Positions 33,754 through 41,752 of a DNA stretch of 64,000 bases are shown here, in pieces. This DNA comes from Halorubrum rutilum (GTDB lineage Archaea > Halobacteriota > Halobacteria > Halobacteriales > Haloferacaceae). The DNA lies in NCBI RefSeq assembly GCF_024494565.1, contig NZ_JANHDN010000002.1, positions 434,001 through 498,000 of the forward strand, given 5' to 3'. The position numbers were made by a program, and so were the translations under genes. Below the pieces are notes generated by a model, which worked only from the letters and a program-made list of their open reading frames with translations, was not told the origin of the DNA and searched no databases. The stretch's first letter is position 1. The number at the start of each line of letters is the position of its first letter.

Positions 33754-35964
33754 ATGACACGGTCGGGTTCGGACCCCGCGGTTCGGTCGGTCGTCGTCGC
33801 CTCGCTCGCCGCCGTCCTGCTCGTCGCGGCGCTCCCCCTCACCGGGGGCGTCGCGGTCGGGGGCGCGGAGGCCGCGGGGGAGCGCACCTTTCACGGGTCG
33901 GTCGGCCCCCAGTCGCTCGACGGGGAGACGAGCGTCTCGGTCGCGGCCGGGGACCGGGACGAAGACGCGACGCGGGTCGCCGACGCCGCCGCGAGTCAGG
34001 TCGCCGACGCCGACGCGATCCGCCTGCGGAACGAGCTGTCCCTGACCGCCGAGCCCGGGACGATCGGGGTGACGACGCGGGCGGCGCTCCCCGACCGAGT
34101 GACGGAGTTCCGGGTGACCCTGCTCAGCGCGAACGGCGCCGCGGTCGAGCCGGACGGGTTCGAGCGGGCCGGCGACGTCGCCCCCGGCGAGTCCGTCTGG
34201 GAGTGGGACGGCGAGACGGCGACCCCGTCGCTCAGCTACGCGATCGACGCCAACGACACCGTCGAGGAGACGGGACCGCTCGGCGCCCGCGGCACCTATC
34301 GATTCGTCGACACCGGGGAGTGGGCGCTGGTCAGGACGCCGCGGACGAGCTCGGTCTGGTCGTACACCGGACGGTACGAGGGCCAGGTCCGGCTGACGCG
34401 CGAGAACGTCGTCGACGGCGAGGGGGCCGCCTCGGGGGCGATGGCGTTCCTCGGCCCCCACGAGGAGCGCGTCCGCGAGGCCGGGGGACAGCGCTACCGG
34501 CTGATCGTCCCCGCCGCGGCCGACGCCGAGGCGACCCCCGACGAGGTCTTCGACGCCTTCGAGTCGGCGTCGACCGCGCTGCAGGTCGGCGCGAGGGACG
34601 AGACGGTGTTCGCGGTCGCCGCCCCCACGGACGGCGTCTCGTGGGGCGTCCGCGGGCTCCAGCTCGGCGACGCCGACCTGTGGGTCCGCGACGCGGAGCC
34701 GGCGGGCACGGCCGACGACGTCTGGACCCACGAGTACGTCCACACGCGGCAGGCGTTCCGGACCGAGGCGAGCGGCCGCTGGATCACCGAGGCGAGCGCG
34801 ACGTACTACGCCGCGCTGTTCGCCTTGGAGCGCGGCGCCGCCGACTTCGACGAGTTCGAGGCGACCCTGGCCCGCGGCGAGCGCGACCCCGACGCCTCGG
34901 CGGTGCTCGCCGACCCCGGGACGTGGGAGCGGAACCCGGACTACACCAAGGGCGCGCTCGTCGTCGGCGAGATCGACCGCCGGCTCCGCGTCGCGACAGA
35001 CGGGAGCGCCTCGCTCGCGACGGTCGTCCGCGAGCTGAACGCCGCGGGGGAGCCGGTCGGCAACGGCGACGTCCTTGACGCGATCGAGGCGGCCGCGGCC
35101 GACGGCGCCGACGCCGAGACCGCCGCCGCGGTCCGCGCGGAGGCCGAGCGCCTGACGACCGCGCGGGAGGCCCCCGAGACGTGGGACCGCGCGGCCCACG
35201 CCGAGGCGTTCGGCGAGACGCCGGCGCGCGTCGGCTACGCGGTCGCCGCCGACGGCGTCCGCGCGACCGGCGAGTACCGCGACCGGCCCGTGGTCCGCGA
35301 CCCGGTCGAGCTCGTCGCGGGAGAGGCGCTCGCGGTCGACGTCGACGTCGCCAACACGGGCGGGGCCGCGGGCGAGTACGACCTCGCGCTGACGGTCGAC
35401 GGCGACGCGGTCGCGACCCGGACGGGCTCGGTCGACGCCGGCGCGGAGACGACCGAGCGCTTCGAGCACGCCTTCCCGGAGCCCGGCGAGTACGCCGTCC
35501 GGATCGCCGGCGAGCGGCTGTCCGTCGTCGTCTCCGAGCCCGCGCCGCCGTCGGTCCGCGACGTCTCGGCCGACCCGGACCGCGCGAGCGCCGGCGACTC
35601 GGTTCGCGTGACCGCGACCGTCGCCAACGACGCGGGGCTCCCCGCCGGCGGCGACGTCGAGTTCCGCGTCGACGGCGAGACGGTCGCCGCGGTCCCCGTA
35701 CGACTCGATTCGAACGACGAGACGACGATCGCCCGGAACGTCACGCTCGGAGAGCCGGGGGAAACCGGTGGAACCGACGGCGGCGACCGCGAGGTGACCG
35801 TGAGCGTCGCCGGCCCCGAGGACGAGGCGTCGACGACCGTCACGGTCGAGCGCGAGGGCCTCGGCGGCGGCGCGACCGACGACGGCGCGCCCGGATTCGG
35901 CATTGTCGTCGCAGCCGTCGCGGTGGTCGCCGCCGCCGGGCTGCTCGGCCGACGCGACCCCTGA
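33754..35964 (+). CDS. Secreted PGF-CTERM peptidase-MA-like protein with CARDB domains
   Basis: A 736-residue surface protein. The signal peptide is about 1-41 (R-S-V-V-V-A-S-L-A-A-V-L-L-V-A-A-L-P-L). A large N-terminal domain (about 45-300) precedes a metallopeptidase segment: H326-E-Y-V-H330 with Glu346 in W-I-T-E-A-S-A-T-Y-Y, i.e. HExxH plus a downstream Glu (peptidase MA-like). Two Ig-like CARDB-type domains follow (about 525-595 and 605-695, with V-A-N-T-G and V-A-N-D-A strands). The C-terminus is a PGF motif, hydrophobic helix and R-R, an archaeosortase sorting signal. Likely cell-surface anchored and proteolytic. The substrate is unknown. Confidence 0.85.
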   Translation: MTRSGSDPAVRSVVVASLAAVLLVAALPLTGGVAVGGAEAAGERTFHGSVGPQSLDGETSVSVAAGDRDEDATRVADAAASQVADADAIRLRNELSLTAEPGTIGVTTRAALPDRVTEFRVTLLSANGAAVEPDGFERAGDVAPGESVWEWDGETATPSLSYAIDANDTVEETGPLGARGTYRFVDTGEWALVRTPRTSSVWSYTGRYEGQVRLTRENVVDGEGAASGAMAFLGPHEERVREAGGQRYRLIVPAAADAEATPDEVFDAFESASTALQVGARDETVFAVAAPTDGVSWGVRGLQLGDADLWVRDAEPAGTADDVWTHEYVHTRQAFRTEASGRWITEASATYYAALFALERGAADFDEFEATLARGERDPDASAVLADPGTWERNPDYTKGALVVGEIDRRLRVATDGSASLATVVRELNAAGEPVGNGDVLDAIEAAAADGADAETAAAVRAEAERLTTAREAPETWDRAAHAEAFGETPARVGYAVAADGVRATGEYRDRPVVRDPVELVAGEALAVDVDVANTGGAAGEYDLALTVDGDAVATRTGSVDAGAETTERFEHAFPEPGEYAVRIAGERLSVVVSEPAPPSVRDVSADPDRASAGDSVRVTATVANDAGLPAGGDVEFRVDGETVAAVPVRLDSNDETTIARNVTLGEPGETGGTDGGDREVTVSVAGPEDEASTTVTVEREGLGGGATDDGAPGFGIVVAAVAVVAAAGLLGRRDP

Positions 35965-36375
35965 TCAGAACGGCGCCTCGGGCCCCTCGTCGGTCGGATC
36001 GTCGGCGTCGCCTCCCCGATCGGATTCCCCGTCCGGCGTCGCGATCAGCTCCTCCCCGGCGCGCTCCCACCCCTCGATCCCGTCCCGGAGGCTCTCGACG
36101 CGCGCGTCCTCGACGCCGGCGTAGCTCCCGATCAGCTGGGCCGCCTGTCGGCTGGCGACTCCGTGCGGGCAGACGGTCACGATCCGGGAGGCGCCCGCCA
36201 GCTCCTCGATCCGGGTCGTCAGCTCCGGGAACGGGACGGGCTCACTTCCGGGGAGGTGGCCGCGATCGAACGCCCGCCGGTCGCGGATGTCGACGATCCG
36301 GAGGTCGGCCGGGGGATCTTCGCCCTCGCCGTCGAGGAGCGCCGCCAGCTCCTCGGGGTCGATCTCGCCGTCCAT
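35965..36375 (-). CDS. Rhodanese-domain sulfurtransferase
   Basis: A 136-residue single rhodanese domain. It has the family opening I-V-D-I-R-D-R-R-A-F-D-R-G-H-L-P-G-S (about 27-44) and an active-site loop V-T-V-C-P-H-G-V-A-S-R-Q-A-A (about 66-79), where the Cys is the persulfide carrier. The last about 25 residues are an acidic tail. Its ATG overlaps the stop of the upstream cupin gene, so the two are coexpressed. It is directly convergent (no spacer) with the PGF-CTERM gene. It probably moves sulfur or detoxifies cyanide or thiosulfate; the acceptor is unknown. Confidence 0.88.
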   Translation of the reverse strand: MDGEIDPEELAALLDGEGEDPPADLRIVDIRDRRAFDRGHLPGSEPVPFPELTTRIEELAGASRIVTVCPHGVASRQAAQLIGSYAGVEDARVESLRDGIEGWERAGEELIATPDGESDRGGDADDPTDEGPEAPF

Positions 36376-36701
36376 CAGGAGAGCGGACAGAGGCTCGCCG
36401 TGAGCACGGCCCGCTCGTCCGTGTCGTTGCGTGCGCCGTGGACCGCGCCGCGCTCGTTCGGGACCACCGCGGGCGCCGCGAGCGCCGCCTCGGTCCCCTC
36501 CCTGACGACGGTCGGCTCCCCCTCGATCACGTGGAAGACGTTGGTCGCGTCGGCGTGCTCGTGCGGGTCGACGGCGGCGTCCGGGCCGAGCGCGAACGCC
36601 TTGACGAGCACGTCGTCGGTGACGACGAGCTCGGCGGTCTCCACCTCGCCCGGCGCGGGGTCGAGGTCGTCGACGGCGTCGGCGTATCTGTCGAGCGTCA
36701 T
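36375..36701 (-). CDS. Cupin-domain protein
   Basis: A 108-residue small cupin with metal-ligand motif P-H-E-H-A-D-A-T-N-V-F-H-V-I-E-G-E (about 46-62) and a second His in A-V-H-G-A-R near 86-91. It precedes the rhodanese gene with a 1-nt stop/start overlap. Small cupins beside rhodaneses occur in sulfur-handling operons (for example cysteine-dioxygenase-like or quercetinase-like cupins), so a thiol-related role is plausible but not shown. No signal peptide is visible. Confidence 0.8.
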   Translation of the reverse strand: MTLDRYADAVDDLDPAPGEVETAELVVTDDVLVKAFALGPDAAVDPHEHADATNVFHVIEGEPTVVREGTEAALAAPAVVPNERGAVHGARNDTDERAVLTASLCPLS

Positions 36702-36744
36702 GGCCGACCGTGGTCCCGTCGATACAAAAGCGTCGTGGCGGGCG

Positions 36745-37701
36745 CTACTCGCGAGCGCCGGGCGGGAGGGGGTCGGCGTGGTCGGCGATCGCCTCCGCGA
36801 CCCGGTGCGGCTCCTCGTGGACGACCCAGTGCGTCGCGGCGTCGAGGGTCAGCAGTCGGCCCTCGGCGCAGCGCTCCACGCTCCGGCCGGCCATCCGCTT
36901 GGTGAGGAACCGATCCTTCGCGCCCCAGATCACCAGCGTCGGGACCTCGACGCGGGTGCGTTCGGGCTCGGGGCGGTCCCGGACGATCGCTCGGTACCAG
37001 TTCACCATCGCCTCGAAGGCGCCTTCGCGGTTCCACGCGCGGCGGTAGCGTCGAATGTCCTCGTCGCTGAACGTCCCCGGATTGCTGGAGTCGCGGAGTC
37101 CGCGGACGGCCAGCCGCCAGTTCCCCGCGCCGGCGACGGCCTCGGGGAGCTTCGGGAGCTGGAACGCGAGCATATACCAGCTCTTGAGCCGCTGGTCCCA
37201 CGAGGTCCGCAGCGTCTCCCTGAAGACGGTCGGATGCGGGACGTTGACCGCGACGAACTCGGAGATCCGGTCGGCGTGATGGAGCGCGAGCCACCACCCG
37301 ACCGCCGCGCCCCAGTCGTGACCGGCGACGGCGGCGATGTCGCGGCCGTACGCGTCGATCACGCCGACGACATCGCGGGCGAGCTCGCCGATCCGGTAGT
37401 CGCTCACGCGCGGCGGCCTCTCGGAGCAGTTGTACCCGCGCTGGTCGGGGACCACGACGCGGTAGCCCGCGTCGGCGAGCGCCGCGATCGCCTCGTGCCA
37501 GCCGTACCAGAACTCGGGGAACCCGTGGAGCAGGACGAGCAGCTTCCCGTCCTCGGGGCCCGCCTCGACGACGTGGAGCCGGACGCCGTTCGTCTCGACC
37601 GCCCGCGACTCGCCCGGCACCGACTCGGGGACCTCGTCGTCCGGGACGTCGGCGTCGAGGGCGTCGACCCCGCGGACCGCCTCGGTCGTCGCGTCGCTCA
37701 T
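36745..37701 (-). CDS. Alpha/beta hydrolase, epoxide-hydrolase-like
   Basis: A 318-residue hydrolase. Oxyanion motif H-G-F-P-E-F-W-Y-G-W (about 63-72), nucleophile elbow G-H-D-W-G-A (about 127-132, Asp nucleophile) and a C-terminal H in A-T-H-W-V near 294 match the epoxide hydrolase/haloalkane dehalogenase group. An Asp nucleophile flanked by W and the H-G-F-P-E motif favour epoxide hydrolase. I use the ATG at 37701; the earlier one at 37782 adds Arg-rich residues encoded by a local direct repeat. Substrate unknown. It stands alone. Confidence 0.85.
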   Translation of the reverse strand: MSDATTEAVRGVDALDADVPDDEVPESVPGESRAVETNGVRLHVVEAGPEDGKLLVLLHGFPEFWYGWHEAIAALADAGYRVVVPDQRGYNCSERPPRVSDYRIGELARDVVGVIDAYGRDIAAVAGHDWGAAVGWWLALHHADRISEFVAVNVPHPTVFRETLRTSWDQRLKSWYMLAFQLPKLPEAVAGAGNWRLAVRGLRDSSNPGTFSDEDIRRYRRAWNREGAFEAMVNWYRAIVRDRPEPERTRVEVPTLVIWGAKDRFLTKRMAGRSVERCAEGRLLTLDAATHWVVHEEPHRVAEAIADHADPLPPGARE

Positions 37702-38011
37702 GCGTTCCGCTTCGCGCGCCCGCGGCAAATAGCTACGCTCCCGCCGCCTCCGGTACGCCCCCGTCGTCTCCGGGACGGTCACTCCGCCTCCGGTACGCTC
37801 CCGCCGTCTCCGAGATCGAAATCCTCAAGCCGCTGGCAGGCGCTCTCTGGGATATACTCGCGTCGCCGACGCGCGGTCGACGAGGCGCGGGCCGGCCGCC
37901 GGCTCGCGCCCCGATGTCGACCCCCGCCCCGATCGGACCGCCGGGTGCTCGCGGCGCGACCGGTCGGACCGTCCCGCGGCGCCGCGACGCCGGGGACACC
38001 CGTCGCATACC
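37702..38011. other. 310-nt intergenic region with a 29-bp imperfect direct repeat
   Basis: No gene is supported here. Two copies of an imperfect 29-bp direct repeat (CGCCTCCGGTACGC core) at 37744-37772 and 37784-37812 have a 40-bp period. A palindrome-poor, Arg-rich shadow frame crosses it. An A-rich GGGATATACTCG at about 37850 could be a promoter element, but it is 160 nt from the sulfatase start. Confidence 0.6.
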
Positions 38012-39514
38012 ATGGCACCGGACACGTCACCCTCGGACGAGACCGTTTCGGACTCGTCCGGCCCGAACCGATCGCCCCCGGCCGACGCGGAGCGAGCGGT
38101 CTCGAACGTCGTCCTCGTCACGATCGACTCGCTGCGGGCCGACGCGATCGCGCCGTACGACGCGGACCGGATCTCGCCGGTGCTCGCCGACCTCGCCGAC
38201 GACGGGACCGTCTTCGACCGAGCGTTCGCGACCGGGAACTGGACCCCCTTCTCGTTTCCCTCCATCCTCGCGTCGGAGCCGGTGTTCGCCCGGAACGGCG
38301 ACATCGGCGTGAAAGGCGCGCGGACCCTCGCCTCCGTGCTCTCCGAGGCGGGTATCGCGACCGGGGGGTTCAACGCCGCCAACGGCTTCCTCACGTCTCA
38401 CTGGGGGTATCCCGAGGGGTTCGACGAGTTCGAGCCGTTCGTCACCAGCGTCGGGTCGAGCCGGTACAGCCGGTACCTCGCCGCGCACCCGACGGTCGAG
38501 GCGTGGATCCAGCTGTTCGCCTCGCCGTTCCGCCGGCTCGGCTCCAAGCTCCGCGGGGAGAGCGACGAGCGCCCCTTCCTCGACGCCTCGCGGATGTTCG
38601 ACGTCGAGGACGCCGCCACCGAGTTCATCGACGAGACGGACGGCCCGTTCTTCCTGTGGACCCACTACATGGACACCCACACGCCGTACGTCCCGGCGCC
38701 GCGGTACATCCGCGAGGTGTCGGACGGGCTCGTCGGGACCCACCGGATGCTCCACGCGCACACCCGGACGAGCCTCGGGCTGGAGGTCGGCGAGCGGACC
38801 CTCCGCGAGCTCCGGACGCTGTATCAGGCGACCGTCAAGCAGGTCGACGACAGCGTTGGGCGCGTGCTCGACGCGCTGGAGGCGGCCGGCGTCGCCGACG
38901 AGACGGCGATCGTGGTCGCTGGCGACCACGGCGAGGAGTTCCAGGAGCACGGCCACCTCGCGCACTACCCGAAGCTGTACGACGAGCTGGTCCGCGTCCC
39001 GCTCGTCGTGAACGTCCCCGGCGAGGACGGCGGGCGCGTGTCAGAACACGTCGGGCTCGACGCGGTCCCGCCGACCGTGGCCGACCTCTTCGGCGTCGAG
39101 TCGCCGCCGGAGTGGCGCGGGGAGTCGGTCGCGCCCGCGGTCCGTGGCGACGCCGAGCCCGACCAGGACCCCGTCGTCTCCGTCACCGTCCGCGGCGAGG
39201 AGGTGACCGAGCAGCCGATCCCGCGGTCGATGGCCGACGGCGACCTCCTCGTGAGCGTCCGGGACGCGGAGTGGACCTACATCGAGAACGCGGACACGGG
39301 CGAGACGGAGCTGTACCACTGCCCCTCCGACCCGACCCAGCAGATGGATCGCTCCGCGGACCCGACCGACGAGGAGCTGGCCGTCGTCGAGCGGTTCGCG
39401 CCAATCGCCGCCGACCACGTCGCCGAGCTCCGCGACCGGGAGGCCGACGCCGCCGGGGACGACGAGGTCGACGAGGACCTCGAAGCCCGGCTCGAGGCGC
39501 TCGGCTACCGGTGA
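38012..39514 (+). CDS. Sulfatase-fold (alkaline phosphatase superfamily) hydrolase
   Basis: A 500-residue protein of the sulfatase/phosphoglycerol-transferase type. Metal motif V-V-L-V-T-I-D-S-L-R-A-D at 33-44, the nucleophile region W77-T-P-F-S-F-P-S84, M-D-T-H-T-P-Y near 219-225 and G-D-H-G-E near 309-313 are present. The formylglycine consensus C/S-x-P-x-R is not met (S81-F-P-S-I), so classical sulfatase activity is uncertain; a Thr/Ser nucleophile phosphodiesterase or phosphotransferase role is possible. No signal peptide is visible. The GtrA gene follows in a 1-nt stop/start overlap, pointing to cell-envelope glycan or lipid-linked sugar modification. Confidence 0.83.
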   Translation: MAPDTSPSDETVSDSSGPNRSPPADAERAVSNVVLVTIDSLRADAIAPYDADRISPVLADLADDGTVFDRAFATGNWTPFSFPSILASEPVFARNGDIGVKGARTLASVLSEAGIATGGFNAANGFLTSHWGYPEGFDEFEPFVTSVGSSRYSRYLAAHPTVEAWIQLFASPFRRLGSKLRGESDERPFLDASRMFDVEDAATEFIDETDGPFFLWTHYMDTHTPYVPAPRYIREVSDGLVGTHRMLHAHTRTSLGLEVGERTLRELRTLYQATVKQVDDSVGRVLDALEAAGVADETAIVVAGDHGEEFQEHGHLAHYPKLYDELVRVPLVVNVPGEDGGRVSEHVGLDAVPPTVADLFGVESPPEWRGESVAPAVRGDAEPDQDPVVSVTVRGEEVTEQPIPRSMADGDLLVSVRDAEWTYIENADTGETELYHCPSDPTQQMDRSADPTDEELAVVERFAPIAADHVAELRDREADAAGDDEVDEDLEARLEALGYR

Positions 39515-39936
39515 TGGTCCGGGCGTTCCTCCGCAACCTCCGCAGCGGCCCGATCGCCGTCCAGATGCGCCGGTTCGTCATTGTGGGCGCGTTCACCGCC
39601 GGGATACAGCAGGGCCTGCTGTGGGCGTTCGTCGACGCCGCCGGGCTCAACTACCTGATCGGCGCGACGATCGCCATCGAGATCACGATCCTCCTGTCGT
39701 ACGTGTTCAACAACGCATGGACGTTCGAGGCGACCCAGCACACGGGCGTCGGCCAGTACCTCCGCGGCATGCTCAAGACGAACCTCGTGCGCGGGACCGC
39801 GATCCCGATCCAGCTCGGGATCCTCTACGGGCTCGTGGAGTGGGGCGGGATCATGTACCTCGTCGCCAACGTGATGGCCATCTTCGTCAGCGGGCTCTAC
39901 CGCTTCGCGCTCGACTCGCAGTGGACGTGGGGGTGA
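39514..39936 (+). CDS. GtrA-family polytopic membrane protein
   Basis: A 140-residue membrane protein with four predicted helices (about 22-42, 46-66, 80-100, 108-130). It has the GtrA hallmarks R-R-F-V-I-V-G at 19-25, N-Y-L-I-G-A near 45-50 and V-F-N-N-A-W-T-F near 64-71, and the terminal aromatic/basic R-F-A-L-D-S-Q-W-T-W. GtrA proteins are thought to translocate polyprenyl-phosphate-linked sugars. The start overlaps the sulfatase-fold gene's stop (TGATG), so both probably act on the same surface glycan. Confidence 0.9.
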   Translation: MVRAFLRNLRSGPIAVQMRRFVIVGAFTAGIQQGLLWAFVDAAGLNYLIGATIAIEITILLSYVFNNAWTFEATQHTGVGQYLRGMLKTNLVRGTAIPIQLGILYGLVEWGGIMYLVANVMAIFVSGLYRFALDSQWTWG

Positions 39937-39986
39937 CCGCGGTACGGTGGTGGTACGGTGGTGGTACGGGCACGCCAAGCCCCCGG

Positions 39987-40688
39987 TCAGAACGGGAGCC
40001 GCGGCTCGACCCGGGCGATGACGTCGCGGATCGCCTCCTGCTTGTAGTAGCCGATCACCGACGCGAGCACGACGACGAGGATGAGCGCGATCCCGGAGAG
40101 GAAGCGCCCGCTCGCGAGCTCGCCGCCGGCGTACACCGTGAGCACGTACGCGGGGAGCCGGCCGACGGCGATGACGCCCATGAACGCGGGGAGCCGCCAC
40201 TTCGTGAGGCCGCTCAGGAAGCAGATCGCGTCGTCCGGGAGCCCGGGGATGATCACGAACGCGAACAGGCCCGGGAGCCCGACCGTCTCGACGAAGCCGT
40301 CGAAGCGCTCGACGACGTCCTCGTGGAGCACGTCCTCGACGAACGACCGGCCGTAGCGCTTCGACAGCGAGAACGCGATCGCGCTCCCGATGAGCACCCC
40401 GGTGACGCTGTAGACGGTGCCGGCGAGCGGCCCGAAGAGGTACCCCGCGACGAGGGCGACGACCTGTCCCGGGACCGGCGCGACGATCACCTGGATCGCC
40501 TGGATGGCGACGAACACGAGCGGGGCGAGCACGCCGAACTGCCGGAGCCAGAGGCGGAGCGCCTCGGCGTCCATCAGGAACGCGGCGTACTCGCGGACGA
40601 AGAGGTAGAGGGCGACGAAGCCGACCGCGACGGCGACGGCGGCGAGGATCCCCCGCCGTCTGTCCGACGCAGAGGCGAAGAGCTTCAT
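39987..40688 (-). CDS. TVP38/TMEM64 (DedA-like) membrane protein
   Basis: A 233-residue SNARE-associated-type membrane protein with about six hydrophobic helices. The family core is present: P-G-Q-V-V-A-L-V-A-G-Y-L-F-G-P-L-A-G (about 73-90), G-S-A-I-A-F-S-L-S-K-R-Y-G-R (about 100-113) and the re-entrant-loop P-G-L-P-D-D-A-I-C-F-L-S-G-L-T (about 146-160). Such proteins are linked to lipid scrambling or membrane homeostasis; the archaeal function is not known. The ATG at 40688 is preferred. A TATA-like CTTTAAC lies about 36 nt upstream. It is convergent with the GtrA gene. Confidence 0.88.
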   Translation of the reverse strand: MKLFASASDRRRGILAAVAVAVGFVALYLFVREYAAFLMDAEALRLWLRQFGVLAPLVFVAIQAIQVIVAPVPGQVVALVAGYLFGPLAGTVYSVTGVLIGSAIAFSLSKRYGRSFVEDVLHEDVVERFDGFVETVGLPGLFAFVIIPGLPDDAICFLSGLTKWRLPAFMGVIAVGRLPAYVLTVYAGGELASGRFLSGIALILVVVLASVIGYYKQEAIRDVIARVEPRLPF

Positions 40689-40836
40689 TCGTGTTACACC
40701 CGGCCAGCGGCGGACTTGAAGCTTGTTAAAGGAGGGATGGGATCCGGGGGCGTGCGGACCCGTCTCATACGTATCGATACAGAGAGCGATCGGGGGCGAC
40801 ACGCAGGTATGCGGTCGGATGTCTCTGTGCGGTCTT

Positions 40837-40841
40837 AAAAA
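40837..40841 (-). terminator. Oligo-T stretch after tRNA-Pro
   Basis: Five T residues on the minus strand about 16 nt beyond the tRNA 3' end, the usual archaeal intrinsic termination signal. Confidence 0.5.
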
Positions 40842-40856
40842 CGGATGCGGGAGAAG

Positions 40857-40929
40857 TGGGCCGGCACGAATTTGAATCGTGGTTACGGCCACCCGAAGGC
40901 CGAAGGATACCAAGCTACCCCACCGGCCC
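40857..40929 (-). tRNA. tRNA-Pro, anticodon CGG
   Basis: The 73-nt minus-strand gene folds as a cloverleaf: acceptor GGGCCGG/CCGGCCC, D arm with GGT core, anticodon stem CGGCC/GGCCG around loop TTCGGGT (anticodon CGG, codon CCG), short variable loop, T arm CACGA-TTCAAAT-TCGTG, discriminator A. No CCA is encoded. A TATA-like TTAAAA (40955-40960) lies 26-31 nt upstream and an oligo-T run 16 nt downstream. Confidence 0.93.
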
Positions 40930-40954
40930 GCACTTGATAGAAGGCCGTTCGCTC

Positions 40955-40960
40955 TTTTAA
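40955..40960 (-). promoter_or_regulatory. TATA box of tRNA-Pro
   Basis: TTAAAA on the minus strand is 26-31 nt upstream of the tRNA 5' end, correct archaeal promoter spacing. Confidence 0.6.
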
Positions 40961-41066
40961 CCTTTCCGAAACGGGGGACGACCGAGGGGACTCGGCCGCG
41001 CGGCAGTCGGTCAGATCGTCCGTGAATTCGTAGGCATTGCGGGCTCTTGAGGTCCCAGTCGCTCGC

Positions 41067-41293
41067 TCATAATCGTCTGATCGCGGACCGACGGCGAACT
41101 ACCACTACCCCAAAGCCCCAGCCGGGAGGCTGCCCTTTTGAGTCCTCCCACCCTCGACGGCACCGCAGCCTCACGCCTCCCCAGCCTCGCGGCTCCCTCC
41201 GCTTCGCTCCGGTCGCCGCGTCCCTCGCGCGTGCGGTTCGCGCCCTCCGGGCGCTCACCGGCACGCGCCGCCGCGCTACGTTGTCATTTATAA
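41067..41293 (+). repeat. Dispersed structured element, copy C (stem-deleted)
   Basis: Occupies most of the gap 40930-41287. It has the TATA-like TCATAATCG head, CCAAAGCCCCAG (from 41110), then a minimal hairpin: CAGCC-GGGA-GGCTG (41119-41132) with a GNRA-type tetraloop in place of the 19-20 bp stem. The CCCTTTTGAGTCC and CCTCACGCCTCCCCAGCCTC blocks follow, with a distal hairpin (41240-41254, 6 bp, TCC loop), the end block and a terminal TTTATAAG. The stop codon of the CHY gene lies in this terminal AT motif. Confidence 0.85.
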
Positions 41294-41752
41294 GCTGTCG
41301 TTCTCGCTTTCACCGCCGGATGTCGACGTCTCGAAGTACCGGTCGCGGTGCCTCCGGCAGCCGGGGTTGAACGCGGCGTCACAGCGCGGACAGGCGTCGT
41401 CGCCCGAGGGACCGCCCCTCTCGCTGTCAGGGGCGCGTTGCCCCTCTTCGTCGCCGTCGAGGTACTCGCGGACGGTGAGTGTCGCGCCGCAGACCCCGCA
41501 GAGCACGGCGGGCTCGTCGAAGCGGTCGCGGGGCCACGGCTCGGCCTCGTGGTTGGCGGCCGCGTCGTGGCAGGCGTCGCAGGGGTAGTACGCCTCACAG
41601 CAGCCGAACCGGAGCGCGATCACGTCGACGGGGTCGTCCCAGTGAGCGCAGCGCGTCTCGGGGTCGACGGCGACCCCGCGCAGGGGGACCGCGAACCGGT
41701 CGTCGGTCGCGGGCGCGGTCGTGGTCCGCCGGTCAGTAGGACTCGTACCCAT
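41288..41752 (-). CDS. CHY zinc-finger protein
   Basis: A 154-residue zinc protein. It carries the CHY pattern: C-A-H-W (about 34-37), C-C-E-A-Y-Y-P-C-D-A-C-H (about 51-62), a second C-G-V-C-G (about 85-89) and a final C-P-R-C-x8-C-x2-H zinc set, so three zinc sites are plausible. Haloarchaeal CHY proteins of this size lack the RING domain of eukaryotic Pirh2 and have no known function. The start overlaps the end of trmY by 20 nt, so the two are cotranscribed. The C-terminus ends inside the right end of repeat copy C. Confidence 0.85.
   Translation of the reverse strand: MGTSPTDRRTTTAPATDDRFAVPLRGVAVDPETRCAHWDDPVDVIALRFGCCEAYYPCDACHDAAANHEAEPWPRDRFDEPAVLCGVCGATLTVREYLDGDEEGQRAPDSERGGPSGDDACPRCDAAFNPGCRRHRDRYFETSTSGGESENDSL

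Noticed and set aside
37744..37812. Direct repeat as a possible CRISPR remnant
   Set aside because: Only two imperfect units, 40-bp period, no cas genes and no spacer-like uniqueness.
36163..39936. A 1257-residue frame ending in GtrA
   Set aside because: Only its last 140 residues (39514-39936) are a real gene. The rest is out-of-frame sequence of the cupin, hydrolase and sulfatase-fold genes.
40857..40929. tRNA-Pro as an integration site
   Set aside because: No integrase gene and no direct repeat of the tRNA 3' end was seen in the neighbouring sequence.
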